From assembly GCA_949317995.1 (NCBI GenBank), contig OX439048.1:25363495-25427494 (forward strand): DNA of 64,000 nt. The letters run 5' to 3'. This DNA is from Acholoe squamosa (Eukaryota > Annelida > Polychaeta > Phyllodocida > Polynoidae). Positions 51,104 to 62,176 of this stretch are shown piece after piece. The notes under the pieces are model-generated. The model was not told the origin of the DNA. It was given only the letters and a program-made list of their open reading frames with translations, and did no database searches. The translations under genes were made by a program, and so were the position numbers. Position 1 is the stretch's first letter; each line of letters opens with the position of its first letter.

Positions 51104-52868
51104 TTAGATATCTTCATATCTACATCCATCTATCCATTCCCCCACATGGGGTTAAGCTAGGCCAATTATTAATCTATAAGAGATCAAAATCTACAATTAA
51201 TTAAGCCCCCAAAATCGTTACAATACGCCTAGCTTGCAATTGAAGACTCTCCTTATTGAGCATAATAGAATGATTGAGGTAAAATTCTGTCAACTTTGAA
51301 CAATGTGTTTGATAGAAGAGGGTGGTCATCTAAATTTATCAACATAAAGACCCGACTCCTTCGATGATTAGTTAAATTCGACAGATTTTCATATTGTGTG
51401 TGTTCAGTTTGAAGGTCCTTGCAACCCTACAAGTACTGTGTGTATGCATGGAGATTTCCTGACAGAGACTGCCACCTATGAACCGATATTGGATAAGGGC
51501 CTGAACATGTAAGTCCCCTAAAGACTGACGAACTGGAGGACCTACCCATCTATCGAAAAGACTTGATTGGCAGATGCAAAACCCACAAAAGCCATTAATA
51601 GAGCTCACTAGATAAATACTCAATGATAAGAATGGTAATGCACCCAGACTATTATGGCCTGATCAAGTGCTGGTAGTTCTCACAGTAAAAATTGTAAATT
51701 CACAGTGGTTTAAATGTATCACCCGTGCTAATATCTATTAAACTTGTTATGCCAACCTTCAGCACAGTACCATCAATTACACACTCTGCAGGGCATTTCA
51801 AAACGATATCTATAGCTATGGTTTTGAAATGCCCTCCTTATAGCCAATATGGTTCAGTTCAAGCACTTAGACTAGAATCTGATTCATTAATGTTCATGGG
51901 AGGTAGATGAGTGACCCTTTGAAGTTGAGCTACCAGAGGTCTATTTACAAGAGTCTTTTACAGTATTTATGTTCATGTCAGTAGGAGCCATTAGTAAATA
52001 ATGTATTCATGTGGCTTGTCAGCAATTCATGATATTACCACTGAAAAGACATGTAGAGATAATGAATGGTGCTTTATGATATTCAGTCTGCCAACAGGAT
52101 ATATTTGATATGCAAGTAACGTTAGTCAGACAGATGTGTCCACAACCAGGGGAAAAGGGTCCCCAGGGACAATGCTAAGTTGAACTGGGAATACCTATTT
52201 AGACCATAGGTCCCCTATGAACACATTCTAACAGCCTTGAAGCCTGCAGAACTGACGAAATTCCTTGCTTAACGCTATGGGATTTTTCATTAGTTGTGGG
52301 CTTTATGACCTGGGCGAATCTTTCTAAACAAAAACAAAATAATCTGATTGCCATCAGTCACTGATGGATGGAGTAGGGACAGTATCCATAAGGTCGACAG
52401 CTTTCTAGTTCTAATAGAGCTTTGAGTATGTTATAATGGTTCACAATTCATCCCAAAACTTCCATCATCACCATTACTGTGTGTGACGTCATGACTTCAT
52501 TACCTAATTGGACTCAGAACGAGGCTATCTGCCATCACTGGCCTACAGCAGGGCATCAGTGAGCCATCATGGTTATATTGGTTCCAAATTCAGCCCAAAT
52601 CTTTTGAATTCCATTATCACTGCACACCGATGGTCAACGGGCATCCACCATCACTGTGTGTGACATCATGACCTCTTGACCTTATTCTGTGTTATTTGCC
52701 AATGTATGGAAGTAACATGTCCATTCTGACTCATGTAGGCCATGAAGCCTCGTAACTGACAAAAAATCCCACAGCGTAAAGCAATGAATTCCATCCGTTC
52801 TGCAGGCCTCAAGGCTATTACAACCGCACATAGGGCTGACCAGAGAAGTACTATTGTATTCGATGTAG

Positions 52869-53020
52869 AGACTCAAAGCCTCCCTGACCAAAGGCCCCTT
52901 AATATAGAGCCCCGAATGACGGGGGGGGGGCTGTGTGGATGAGGGGCCGAATGACAGGGGGGCCATCAATCAGTGGGCTTTATGTGAGGGGACCTTCGAT
53001 CAAGGGGGCCTAAGGTCTCC
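52869..53020. mobile_element. Short element related to the foldback ends at 15.2/19.4 kb
   Basis: GACTCAAAGCCTCCCTGACC on the left and GGGCTTTATGTGAGGGG...GGGGGCCTAAGG on the right resemble the terminal repeats AAGACTCAAAGCCCCCTGAC and GGGCTTTATGTCAGGGGGC of the foldback element, with almost no interior. Confidence 0.55.
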
Positions 53021-53090
53021 CAATTATTGTATTCTACAATAAAACAAGCCATAGTTCATTCTTGCTTCATTCTACAGGTCTTTAATCAGA

Positions 53091-53450
53091 ATTATCACAT
53101 AACTTGGAAGTACCGATGATGACATCATGCATTATCACATAACTTGGAAGTACCGATGATGACATCATGCATTATCACATAACTTGGAAGTACCGATGAT
53201 GACATCATGCATTAACACATAACTTGGAAGTACCGATGATGACATCATGCATTATCACATAACTTGAAAGTACCGATGATGACATCATGCATTATCACAT
53301 AACTTGAAAGTACCGATGATGACATCATGCATTATCACATAACTTGAAAGTACCGATGATGACATCATGCATTATCACATAACTTGGAAGTAACGATGAT
53401 GACATCATGCATTAACACATAACTTGGAAGTACCGATGATGACATCATGC
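53091..53450 (+). repeat. 40-bp minisatellite, nine copies
   Basis: Nine units of exactly 40 bases, starting ATTATCACATAACTTGGAAG and ending GATGATGACATCATGC. Variation is limited to a few single bases (GGAAG/GAAAG, TAACG, TTAACAC). Each unit has the near-palindrome ATGATGACATCAT. Confidence 0.97.
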
Positions 53451-55049
53451 ATTGCATATTTGAAAGTCTTGTCCTATCACACATAAACAGTGTGAGTTCA
53501 CCCATCAATGTTTAATACAACCATTATTCGGAATAAATCTAACCACAGCAATCTGACAGTCAGACTAGATAGTCTGCGGAGTGTCCACACACTGCAGGAA
53601 TGGTGTTTAGATCCTAAACATAATTTTAAACAATGCTATAATTATTCTCGCAACGTGTTTTAATCATATCAAGTTTTAAAGATGTTTAGAAAAAACAATG
53701 TGTTTAGCTCAAGTGTTTAGATCTAGGCGTGTAGGTTTGAGTTTTTTCTGATGTGAATTTTCTGTTGCTTTTTAGACCAACAGGTATTTATAAGTACACA
53801 GTCTCCAAAGATGCTACCCACAAGTATAATACTAGTGTGTAAACTGCACTAGATTGAGAGAGTTGAGAAAACAGTTTGGCAGGAAAGAACACTTTCTCCT
53901 TTAAAACATGATATACAATAGATGGATATAGTGGAACTTATGGAATATTTCACATGAATGATAGTGATGTTGGATTAATTCAATCAATCCTCTATTCATA
54001 AATCTATTCTCATGACATTCTATGAAATGACACCATGATTTACTTGGGTCTCAGGAACATTTGTCACGACAATCACTTGTAATTCTGTGCAGAAAGTATA
54101 TTTACAAGAAGTGCTTCTACCTCAGCCCTATGGACAGATAATCAGTAGCTGAAACACGCCAGTGATGATGGCGTCACATGCTTTGAGGCAGCTGACGATG
54201 TGCTTAAGTGCCAGTGACAACTAGTCTCGTTCTGAGTCTAATTAGGTCATGACATCACACACAGTGATGGCAGCCACCGGTCAGCCACCAGTCGGCCACC
54301 AGTGTGCAGTGATAGTGGAATCTAACAGATTAGGGCTTAATTGTAAACTAAGATAACAAAATTCAAGATCTAATAGAACTAGAGAGCCAAACAACCCTAA
54401 GGATACTGTCCCTACGCTGTCCATCAGTTACTGACGGCCATCGGTTGGCCATCAGTCAGCGTTCAGTTTATTTTGTTTAAATATATACACGAGGAATATT
54501 CACATGACCTCCTCATCATCGGCAGTGGCCAGAAGCAGGTCTTCAGTGTGACGTCAGCTGCCTGAAAGCATGTGCTGCCGTCGTCAACGGGGTGCTTAAG
54601 GCATGTTACAAAGTGTCCATTGCAGCAAAACTATTTAGTTTCTAGAATAAAGGTGTTTAATTCCTAAACATGTAGTCAATGAGACACCTGTCTGACCTAT
54701 ATAACGTTTAGACTTTAAACATGTTGTTTCAAGCCTATACCAGTTATTACAAGCCGTTAATGTTTCTGCCTTTGAATCTGCCAGATTAGCCAACGCTATT
54801 TGACCTGTGTGACCCAACACAGAGATTTCATTATTGAGATGACATCATCTGTGAAATTATTAAAGCCTCCTACCTATTCAATGATAATGACTAGGCTATA
54901 AACTGTTGGAAGCCTATATCATAGTGCAGATGTTCTGCCAATGAGCTGTCATCGCCCTTCTACACATAGAGCTTTGGTAGGAAGTGTTCAGTCAAGCATT
55001 AGACCCCTCCGCCTATGTAGACCAGTAAATGTTATAGAGCTCTCTCAAG

Positions 55050-55146
55050 ATGGTGGATATCAAATACTGCTATTTATTTATCGGAAATAGCATTACAACC
55101 AAGAGTCTTATTATGTTACTCTTGCAGATGACATCCTGGCATCGAA
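55050..55146 (+). CDS. Membrane protein gene, possible first exon
   Basis: ATG 55050 stays open to a good donor (CGAA/GTAAGT) in phase 1, which fits the next exon. The product has a short hydrophobic run (SLIMLLLQ) but is a poor signal peptide. Alternatively the exon is only 55128-55146 after a CTTGCAG acceptor, with earlier exons unseen. Confidence 0.35.
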
Positions 55147-55425
55147 GTAAGTGTTCCTTTTAGATAGCTCGAGCTCTTAACAGAAAATTCTGTCTGTTAG
55201 CATAAACAGGATAGGGCTGGGATAGCCTGGTGAAAAGAAATAATGCCATTCCGTATAGGGACAAGCTGTGAAATTAGGAATAGTTTCCTGGCAGTTCTTA
55301 TCCCAGAAAATTTTACATGTTAGTCAAATGTAAATTACATGTTAGTCAAATGTAGATTAAGCATTTTTCAATGGATCTCACTGGAAGGTAACTTATGGAC
55401 TATGTTATAGCAATAACTAACACAG

Positions 55426-55545
55426 GTCCTACTATTCCTGTAGCCGGATCCACATGCAGTGGTGTTTTATGTGGAAATGGCTTCTGTGCTCCACTTTCTT
55501 TTCGTTTGGATGGTTTTATTCAATGTAATGATGGCGCTGATGAGG
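55426..55545 (+). CDS. Membrane protein gene: LDLa-like exon
   Basis: Acceptor CTAACACAG, phase 1 in; donor GAGG/GTAAGT, phase 1 out. Encodes TCSGVLCGNGFCAPLSFRLDG and CNDGADE. The spacing is that of an LDL-receptor class A repeat, but one cysteine (before DG) and the last one are missing, so calcium binding is doubtful. Confidence 0.7.
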
Positions 55546-56090
55546 GTAAGTTACAGAGTACATTGATACATACCTATAGGCAGATTTCACGTGATTATAG
55601 TAGTACCTTCATCTGGATGGCATTTCTTAAGATGCTACAACTTTGGATTTTCAAGGCTGCATTACAACCTAGTCGTATACAAAGTGATCGTATAGTGTCT
55701 CTTTCCATACCACGGGGAGTCGTGTAGTTCCCCCAACACCACCAAACAATGTAAGAGCCCTTTGGTACGACTGCTCTGTACGGCCGGAGGTCGTAGTGGC
55801 TGTGTCTTTTTGGGAAATGCCCTCCAGATGATACATAACCTCAGTTTATATAGATTTATAGGCTACTATACGAGGTTTTTAGCAATCTTTTGTGAAAAGC
55901 GATGCCATCATTGAGGTATGCATTTGCATTCCATTAATGATACTTGCCTGCAGGGTGGAATATGACTGTATGATGCAAATGTAAACTTTAAATAGACCCT
56001 GTCGTATACTTGTGAGCTTTAGAACTCTTGCTTAAAAAAAATCAAACGAAATTAAATGCCTCTTAAATCATTAATTTCATTGTTTTTAAG

Positions 56091-56243
56091 CCAAAGAAAT
56101 TGGAACTGCATGTGACACTAGTCACACGTGCTGTCCCTGTGTGAACTATGTGAGTGACTCTACATGTTCTGTCACCTCTGGGGTTGGTGTCTGTCAATGC
56201 CGTTCTGGTTATGCTGCAGTAGGGACAACATCATGTGTCCTAA
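56091..56243 (+). CDS. Membrane protein gene: EB-like exon 1
   Basis: Acceptor TTGTTTTTAAG, phase 1 in; donor CTAA/GTGAGT, phase 1 out. Encodes CDTSHTCCPCVNYVSDSTC and VCQCRSGYAAVGTTSC, an EB/EGF-like cysteine pattern. Confidence 0.78.
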
Positions 56244-56495
56244 GTGAGTAGACTTTGCAGCTCAACATTTTACCTTTAATTCAGACGTCTGGCGTAAGTA
56301 CATATTTTAGGGGGGTAATGTTCCATATTACATTGCAATATATTTATAAAGTTTCACATTATGTGTCCGGTTATGGATCCGAGAAGGTGTTATGATTTTA
56401 CCATTCGAAATAGCATACTTAGGGTGTTTTAACCATGCACCTCTCGCTCCCAGGGACCTGATAGATTATTATAAATGGCAATGTCTCATCAACAG

Positions 56496-56596
56496 GATCT
56501 ATTGGCGACTCATGTTCGGTGGATTTAGACTGCAGAGATGCTATCCCTGCCTCGGCGTGCATCGACTCCCAATGTGCCTGTCAATTTGCATACCAG
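56496..56596 (+). CDS. Membrane protein gene: EB-like exon 2
   Basis: Acceptor CATCAACAG, phase 1 in; donor ACCAG/GTAGAC, phase 0 out. Encodes DSCSVDLDCRDAIPASAC and QCACQFAYQ. Confidence 0.75.
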
Positions 56597-57160
56597 GTAG
56601 ACTTAAGATGAGTTCACGTAACACAGAGGTGTCAAAATTCTGGTTATTTTCGTCAATATGAAATAAAAACTAGAAATGATTAAATTAACACTTCCATGCA
56701 TACTAGATTTATTCAAACTTGATCAAAACATTGAAAGAAATTGTCCAGGAGTTGATGAGAATCATGGTTTATAACAAGTTATACAACGGCTGGCAGTGCT
56801 CTGCTGCACGATAGAAGTGACCTTGAGTGCATTATAGGAATACAGTGCACGCCAGAGCAAGGTCACCATAGCTGTAAACCAGGTAGATATACATTGATTG
56901 GGTACTTGATTGATTGGAATGAAATGTTAAACATTTTATAAAGACAATAGACAACTCCTTCTTCACATATTGACTGTCTGTTGTCCTTTAATGCACTCAG
57001 TTGCATTCGTCCATTATACTATAGGACAATAGACAGTCTCGATGTGAAGAAGATCATTGTCTATTCTCTAAATAACCCCTAAAAACATCGTTTCTCTATA
57101 AATAAATTTAAAAAAAAAAGTTATTTTCATTATTAATTACCCTCCTTTTATGATCTCCAG

Positions 57161-57494
57161 TTGTCAGGGTCTTCATGTACGGCAATTGTCTGTGGTGCAG
57201 CCTACATCCTCAACTCGGCTGGCAATGGCTGTCGTGCACGTCAAATTGGTGTTGACACCTGTTCCCATGACGACCACTGCCGCAGCGTCCCTAACGCTGT
57301 CTGCGTTCAAACACAATGTCAGTGCGCCCCTGGATATGACGTCACTTCTGGTGGCTTCTCCTGCTTCCGGTTGGAGCTTGGATCAAGTTGTAGCTATTCT
57401 GGCTGTCATGTCTCCGTGGAAAACAGCGCATGCGTCAGTGGAACTTGTATTTGTGTGACTGGCTACTTCTGGGACGGAAATAAATGTAAAAGAG
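57161..57494 (+). CDS. Membrane protein gene: double EB/EGF-like exon
   Basis: Acceptor TGATCTCCAG, phase 0 in; donor AGAG/GTAGGG, phase 1 out. Three cysteine clusters: SSCTAIVCGAAY..NGC; CSHDDHCRSVPNAVC..CQCAPGYD..FSC; SSCSYSGC..SACVSGTCICVTGY..NKC. This is the strongest coding exon of the gene. Confidence 0.88.
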
Positions 57495-59921
57495 GTAGGG
57501 ATCTACTTATACCAAGGATGATATAGGTTCCCTAGGATGTGTTACTTCATATAGTCCTATAGTGCAGACCACCCCCTCTACCCCCCCCCCCTCCTTAAAA
57601 TGGGCTCCCTTTTATGTTCAGTATTGAGTCCTATGTAAGATAAGGGGATTTATGGAGATGCAAGGAAGCTTTATCAGACTGATATTAAATGCAAACAAGG
57701 TACCACCTTTACCAAAAAATCCTGCCAAATCCAAAATTTGTGATCTTGATTCTCTGAAATTGATTGAAAGTACCTAAAATGAGGTTTGATGATGAGAATA
57801 TCTTTAAAATGTATAAAAGTAATATTAAAAATCATTGGGACTTTTTATAAATACAACATGCTAATCAAGGTCAGTAGCTCAATCTACAGAGTTTGAGTTG
57901 AGTTTGAGTTTGAAACAAGTGTATTGGCCAACAATATCTTAACGTATTGAAGCTTTTACAATTATCAGCCTACATATCCTGATGTCTTCCTATCTCTCAA
58001 CCTGACAACTACTGCCTGTGCATGGTTCTGCCTATCCCTTAGTCTGCCTATCACTCATAATAACTCTCTCTTGAAATCTACAGTTAAATCAGGTTTTCCC
58101 TCAAAAGAGTCAAAGGAATCACCATATTGTCAGATTTCATCACTCATTTTAATTAGTGACTTGACAATAAAAACCTTCAACCTTTAAAAAAACCTCTTAC
58201 CTTTGTACCTAACTTATCTCTATCTCTATGCCTATCGCTTAAACTGTTTAATAAACATGCTACCTATCCCCCTTGTTGCCCATCCTTTTGAATACAGGTC
58301 CTATCCCTCATGCTCACTTTATAGTTTTCCTGGCCATCACTAAGTCAACCTATCCCCTAAGGTAACAATCCAACAGTCTGTCTCAACCAAACATCTACCT
58401 ATCATCCATACTACATATCCTTCCATTTACCTATCCTTCAGGTTGCCTATACTTCATGGTATATATCCCACTTGGCAAAAAAATGGTTTTTTATCAATGT
58501 TTGCAAATGTTTTTATTAGGTTTGGGTAAAAATGTTGGTAAAAATACATTGAAAAATGTTTTTAAACCAGTTCTCAATGTTTGTGTTTTCAACGTTAAAA
58601 AAGCATTTTGTATAAACATTTTTATGTTGCGTTTATTTTACATCAAAAAACACTTTTTAACCTGAAATAAAACAAAACATGTTTTGATGTTATTTCAACA
58701 TTGAAAAAGCATTTGGCAAAATAAGGAACCAAATAAAGCATTATTTTAACATTAAAAAACATTTTTTTAGCCAAGTGGGATCCCTTAGTCTACTTAGCAA
58801 GTAGAGGTTTGAAAACATTTTTTCGAGTACATGTTTTACCTACGTTTGAAACAAACTTAAGATGCTGAAATGAACATTTGTTTTACATGAAAAACGTTTT
58901 GGCTCAGTGGGATAGATCCCATATGGCAAAAAAAAACATTTTTTTAATGTTTTCAAATGCAATGCACAGGCACAGTCGATAGGCAAACATTTTGATATGT
59001 AGATTGGGTCTGAACTTTGGTTTATGTGTTGTATCTATAAAGAGTTCCAATATATTTCAATATCATTTTTGTACATTTTCAAAATATTTTATCATCAAAC
59101 CTCATTTTTGGGTAATTTTGATAAATTTCCTGAGAATAAAGACTATAAATTTTGGATTCAACAGAATTTATTTATTCAGTTGGTACCTTCTATGCATCTG
59201 GTATCAACCTGATAAAGGCGTACCACAGTTCTATAAACCACATAATCAGCACTGGACACACAAAGCAGCCTACTTTTAAGGGGGGGGGAGTAGAGGGGGG
59301 TGGCCTGTTACACTGGTCCCATAGACTATGCTGTCAGTAACACATCCTAGGGAATCTATACTATCCTTGCTTATATCATGTAGGCATATTTATAGACATG
59401 AATTAATCAACATATAATTGTAGGAGCTTCGCAGCAGTTGTTACAGTTGCACTACACTTAAGCAGTGGAAATCAAACAATGAGAGTGATCTATGATATAA
59501 TACTCTATACAACCAGATGCATTATCAGTAATATGAGTGTTATTGGATGTTCTATGACCGTTTTGTTTGGAGTTGCAAGCTGCATCAGCAGTCGGGAGCG
59601 TATCGACCGTAGCAACTCCATAATGTTTTTGGTTTTCTCCCTATGACGTCACCTATGACGTCATTGGTGACGTCATGCTGTCTCAGTGACGTCACCCGCA
59701 GTGGCTAGTGATGAAGTGGCAACTCCTATCCGTGGTCCTTGCCACATTTTTCTTGTTTTCCAATTGCGTTAAAGAGAAATAACAAAATATAGTGATCGTG
59801 ACTTATAATGATTTATCATTCAGAGTTAAAAAGAAAGGGATGATAATAGTTCATCTGTTAATTCTGGCAACCGGGTATATTGAGAAATGTGATTTTGCTT
59901 CTTTTTTTTTTTTTTTTGCAG
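57495..59921 (+). other. Long intron of membrane protein gene
   Basis: AT-rich. Between 58440 and 58920 the strings AACATTTTT, AATGTTTT and AAAACATTTTT recur as a degenerate repeat. A cluster of four CRE sites lies at 59644-59694. No exon is recognised inside. Confidence 0.6.
59644..59694. promoter_or_regulatory. Cluster of four TGACGTCA (CRE) sites
   Basis: Perfect palindromic TGACGTCA at 59644-59651, 59656-59663, 59668-59675 and 59687-59694. CRE sites bind CREB/ATF-family factors. Start-to-start spacing is 12, 12 and 19 bases. Confidence 0.7.
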
Positions 59922-60062
59922 TTCATTTGGGGAACCCCTGCAAGTCTAACTACGACTGTTGGCCTGTTGCTACAAGTAACAGTGTGTGTGACTATTCAAC
60001 TGGTACCTGTAGGTGTAGACTAGACAATGTCCGATATGGGGACATCTGTACACCTTTAGACA
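59922..60062 (+). CDS. Membrane protein gene: EB-like exon
   Basis: Poly-T then GCAG acceptor, phase 1 in; donor GACA/GTAAGT, phase 1 out. Encodes GNPCKSNYDCWPVATSNSVC and GTCRCRLDNVRYGDIC. Confidence 0.82.
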
Positions 60063-60331
60063 GTAAGTGATGTAAATTATATTTTAGGCTATAGTATTGC
60101 AGGCTATAGCATTTTAACTTATGATACCACCCGCTCTCTTCCTATCTCCACTAGTGTATGTCCATCTGAATTGATTATCCCTTCTCTTTCTTTCTGATTT
60201 TCTTTTCTTTTTGTAACATTATACCACAGAGTAATTCGTGATTATACCACACAGGACATTTTTCTAGTCTAATGATTATGCAGAAATGACCATCAAACTA
60301 GTTTTTCCCAGCTATTCTGCGTTTTCTTTAG

Positions 60332-60409
60332 GCATTCCGAAACCATCAAATTTTACAACACAATCAACAACACCAGTCACAACCTCTACAGCATCTTCAC
60401 AAACATCAG
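60332..60409 (+). CDS. Membrane protein gene: Thr/Ser stalk exon
   Basis: Acceptor TTTTCTTTAG, phase 1 in; donor TCAG/GTAAGA, phase 1 out. Encodes NFTTQSTTPVTTSTASSQTS, a mucin-like stalk. Confidence 0.78.
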
Positions 60410-60700
60410 GTAAGAAACAGTCTTGGATATCTAATTTAAAATACTTAGATCTGGGAAAGAATTGCATGGCGCTGGCGTGGCACTTCTTTTTAAATGAATT
60501 TATGATCATGTTTCGTTATCTATTGACTTTGTTAATTAAAATTGTGGCTAAGAAGCTGAAATTAAATTTTGCAAAGGCAGATATCTTCTCAATCAATGAA
60601 ATACTGATTGGGTTCCTGGTATTGACAAATGCCAGTACTACATTGGTACTGTGGGCATTGTGAACTAATACAATGATGATTCTTCCTTTTTCTTTTGTAG

Positions 60701-60707
60701 AAAATGG
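60701..60707 (+). CDS. Membrane protein gene: 7-nt microexon
   Basis: AAAATGG between TTTCTTTTGTAG and GTATGT; phase 1 in, phase 2 out. It is needed to link the stalk exon (phase 1 out) to the next exon (phase 2 in). Confidence 0.55.
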
Positions 60708-61036
60708 GTATGTACATTTTATCCTTGTTAATATGCACACTCAATGGACGCATCTACCTTTATTAAATATGATTGGTTTTAATGCATTGTGATTTATTAA
60801 TATATTATACTAGCAGGAAGACATGATGATCGTTTGGCATTTGTCTACTAGATCAATAGATACATGTGCATAACTGCTATGATGACTTACATTTGAAAAC
60901 AGCTATTGCTATGATGACTTATATTTACCTTTGAAAGCAACCATTGAAAAATCGATGTTGAATACAACATTCTCCACTGCAGCACATGAATTGCAATTGG
61001 ACATGCATTTTACAGTTTACTTCTCCTTCCTTCTAG

Positions 61037-61071
61037 ATACAGTATAGGTTCCTCTGAAGTATCTCAAACTG
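61037..61071 (+). CDS. Membrane protein gene: juxtamembrane exon
   Basis: Acceptor TCCTTCTAG, phase 2 in; donor ACTG/GTAGGC, phase 1 out. Encodes YSIGSSEVSQT. Confidence 0.6.
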
Positions 61072-61277
61072 GTAGGCTTCATTTATAATAATTTATCTCA
61101 TTTTTAGAATGTGTCTAAACTTTCAGGAGTGGCATTATATGATCCTACCCCTAATGTTCCTGGCTAAATTTCTTTTATTAGTTTAAATGTCTATAGATAT
61201 GTATGGATATTTATTCATGAGGGGATCTTCCTTTTTTTATCAAATCTGGTTTAAATCAGAAACTATGTTTTCTTTAG

Positions 61278-61380
61278 CTCATGTGATAGTTGGAGTGGTG
61301 GTTGTGGCAGCTGTGATAATCATCAGTACTGTTACAAGTATCCTAATTTATAAATACTGCAAGTTCAAGAAAAACAGACA
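61278..61380 (+). CDS. Membrane protein gene: transmembrane exon
   Basis: Acceptor TTTTCTTTAG, phase 1 in; donor GACA/GTAGGT, phase 2 out. Encodes a 22- to 24-residue hydrophobic helix (VIVGVVVVAAVIIISTV...) ended by the basic stop-transfer KYCKFKKNRQ, so type I topology. Confidence 0.85.
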
Positions 61381-61937
61381 GTAGGTAACTTTAATACTAC
61401 ATGTATTTTTCTTCTTTTTTTTATCTTAATCAGTGATTTTAAAACAAATGTACCGTTTGAGTGCTGATAACTCCATAATATACTGACAGATCACTCTTGG
61501 CCTAGAGGTTATTTCATAACGATATAACATACCGAACGAAACCCATTTGAGTACCTGTATCTATTCAATCCTGCACTTTCAATGAGGTTCTAATGCAGAG
61601 CTACAGCAACCCTTATGTTAGTAGCATAGTGTGGGTGAAATGGTGGTTTGGTATATATCTTGAGGGAGCCAACATCACTATCCACAGAGTGCACTATTAT
61701 AAGTCCTTACCAACGCCACAATTCTTTCCAACACTACCATTGCAATGGCGGTATGTAAGACAATTTGAAGTAACCTCCTGGTCAAATCTCAAATCGATTG
61801 TCACAGAGAACATTCATAGAATATAACGTGGAGATACCTCAACCTGCCTCAAAGGTAGTCTATGATTCTGACACCGAGAAACTAAGGCTTTAACTTTTTT
61901 TCTGTTTGTAAAAAGAACTAATCTTTATAATCAACAG

Positions 61938-62091
61938 GTTAAAACCATCAGGAGATGAGAGATATGCAGAAGAGACGGCTTTCAAGAGCAGAATGGCCAG
62001 GATTCATAGTCAGTTGGGTTCTGACCCAGGGGAAGGCCATCACACTATGACGTCGCCATCACATGCGCCACCAAACCTCACCTTGGTCTGA
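61938..62091 (+). CDS. Membrane protein gene: cytoplasmic tail, last exon
   Basis: Acceptor TAATCAACAG, phase 2 in; stop TGA 62089-62091. Encodes SGDERYAEETAFKSRMARIH ... PPNLTLV. The tail ends in a hydrophobic residue; PDZ binding is possible but not shown. Confidence 0.78.
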
Positions 62092-62170
62092 AAATGGATC
62101 ATGCTATCTTTTTGTACATTTCAGTTGATTAATGAATCATAGTTCCCTTTGGCAGTATTCATATAATGTG

Positions 62171-62176
62171 TCAATA
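62171..62176 (+). promoter_or_regulatory. Polyadenylation signal AATAAA of membrane protein gene
   Basis: Canonical AATAAA 80 bases after the stop codon. Confidence 0.75.

Larger units (their letters stand above)
52350..54450. mobile_element. Degenerate inverted-repeat (foldback-like) element
   Basis: About 52350-52560 aligns as an imperfect inverted repeat with about 54200-54450: CTGATGGATGG..GTAGGGACAGTATCC faces GATACTGTCCCTACGC..CCATCAG, and TGTGTGTGACGTCATGAC, GGACTCAGAACGAG face their reverse complements. The middle holds the 40-bp array. Ends and target duplication are not resolved. Confidence 0.65.
51104..55049. other. Non-coding region with repeats, no gene seen
   Basis: Open frames here are short and patternless. 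It contains the inverted-repeat element (52.3-54.5 kb), a small relative of the foldback ends and the 40-bp array, listed separately. Confidence 0.5.
55050..62091 (+). other. Gene model: type I membrane protein with LDLa-like and EB/EGF-like modules
   Basis: Ten exons join in phase: 55426-55545, 56091-56243, 56496-56596, 57161-57494, 59922-60062, 60332-60409, 60701-60707, 61037-61071, 61278-61380, 61938-62091. A possible first exon 55050-55146 also fits and would give about 440 residues. Order: possible leader, a diverged LDLa-like segment, four or five cysteine-rich EB/EGF-like modules, a Thr/Ser stalk, one transmembrane helix and a tail of about 60 residues. It is probably a cell-surface receptor or adhesion protein; no ligand can be named. 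The 5' end is uncertain. Confidence 0.7.

Noticed and set aside
56813-56881. Possible exon (SDLECIIGIQC..) between EB exons
   Set aside because: It needs phase 2 in, which the preceding exon cannot supply, while 56496-56596 joins 57161-57494 directly in phase 0.
59711-59782. Short signal-peptide-like ORF as first exon of a shorter isoform
   Set aside because: Its possible donors leave phase 0, but the next exon needs phase 1; kept only as context for the CRE cluster.
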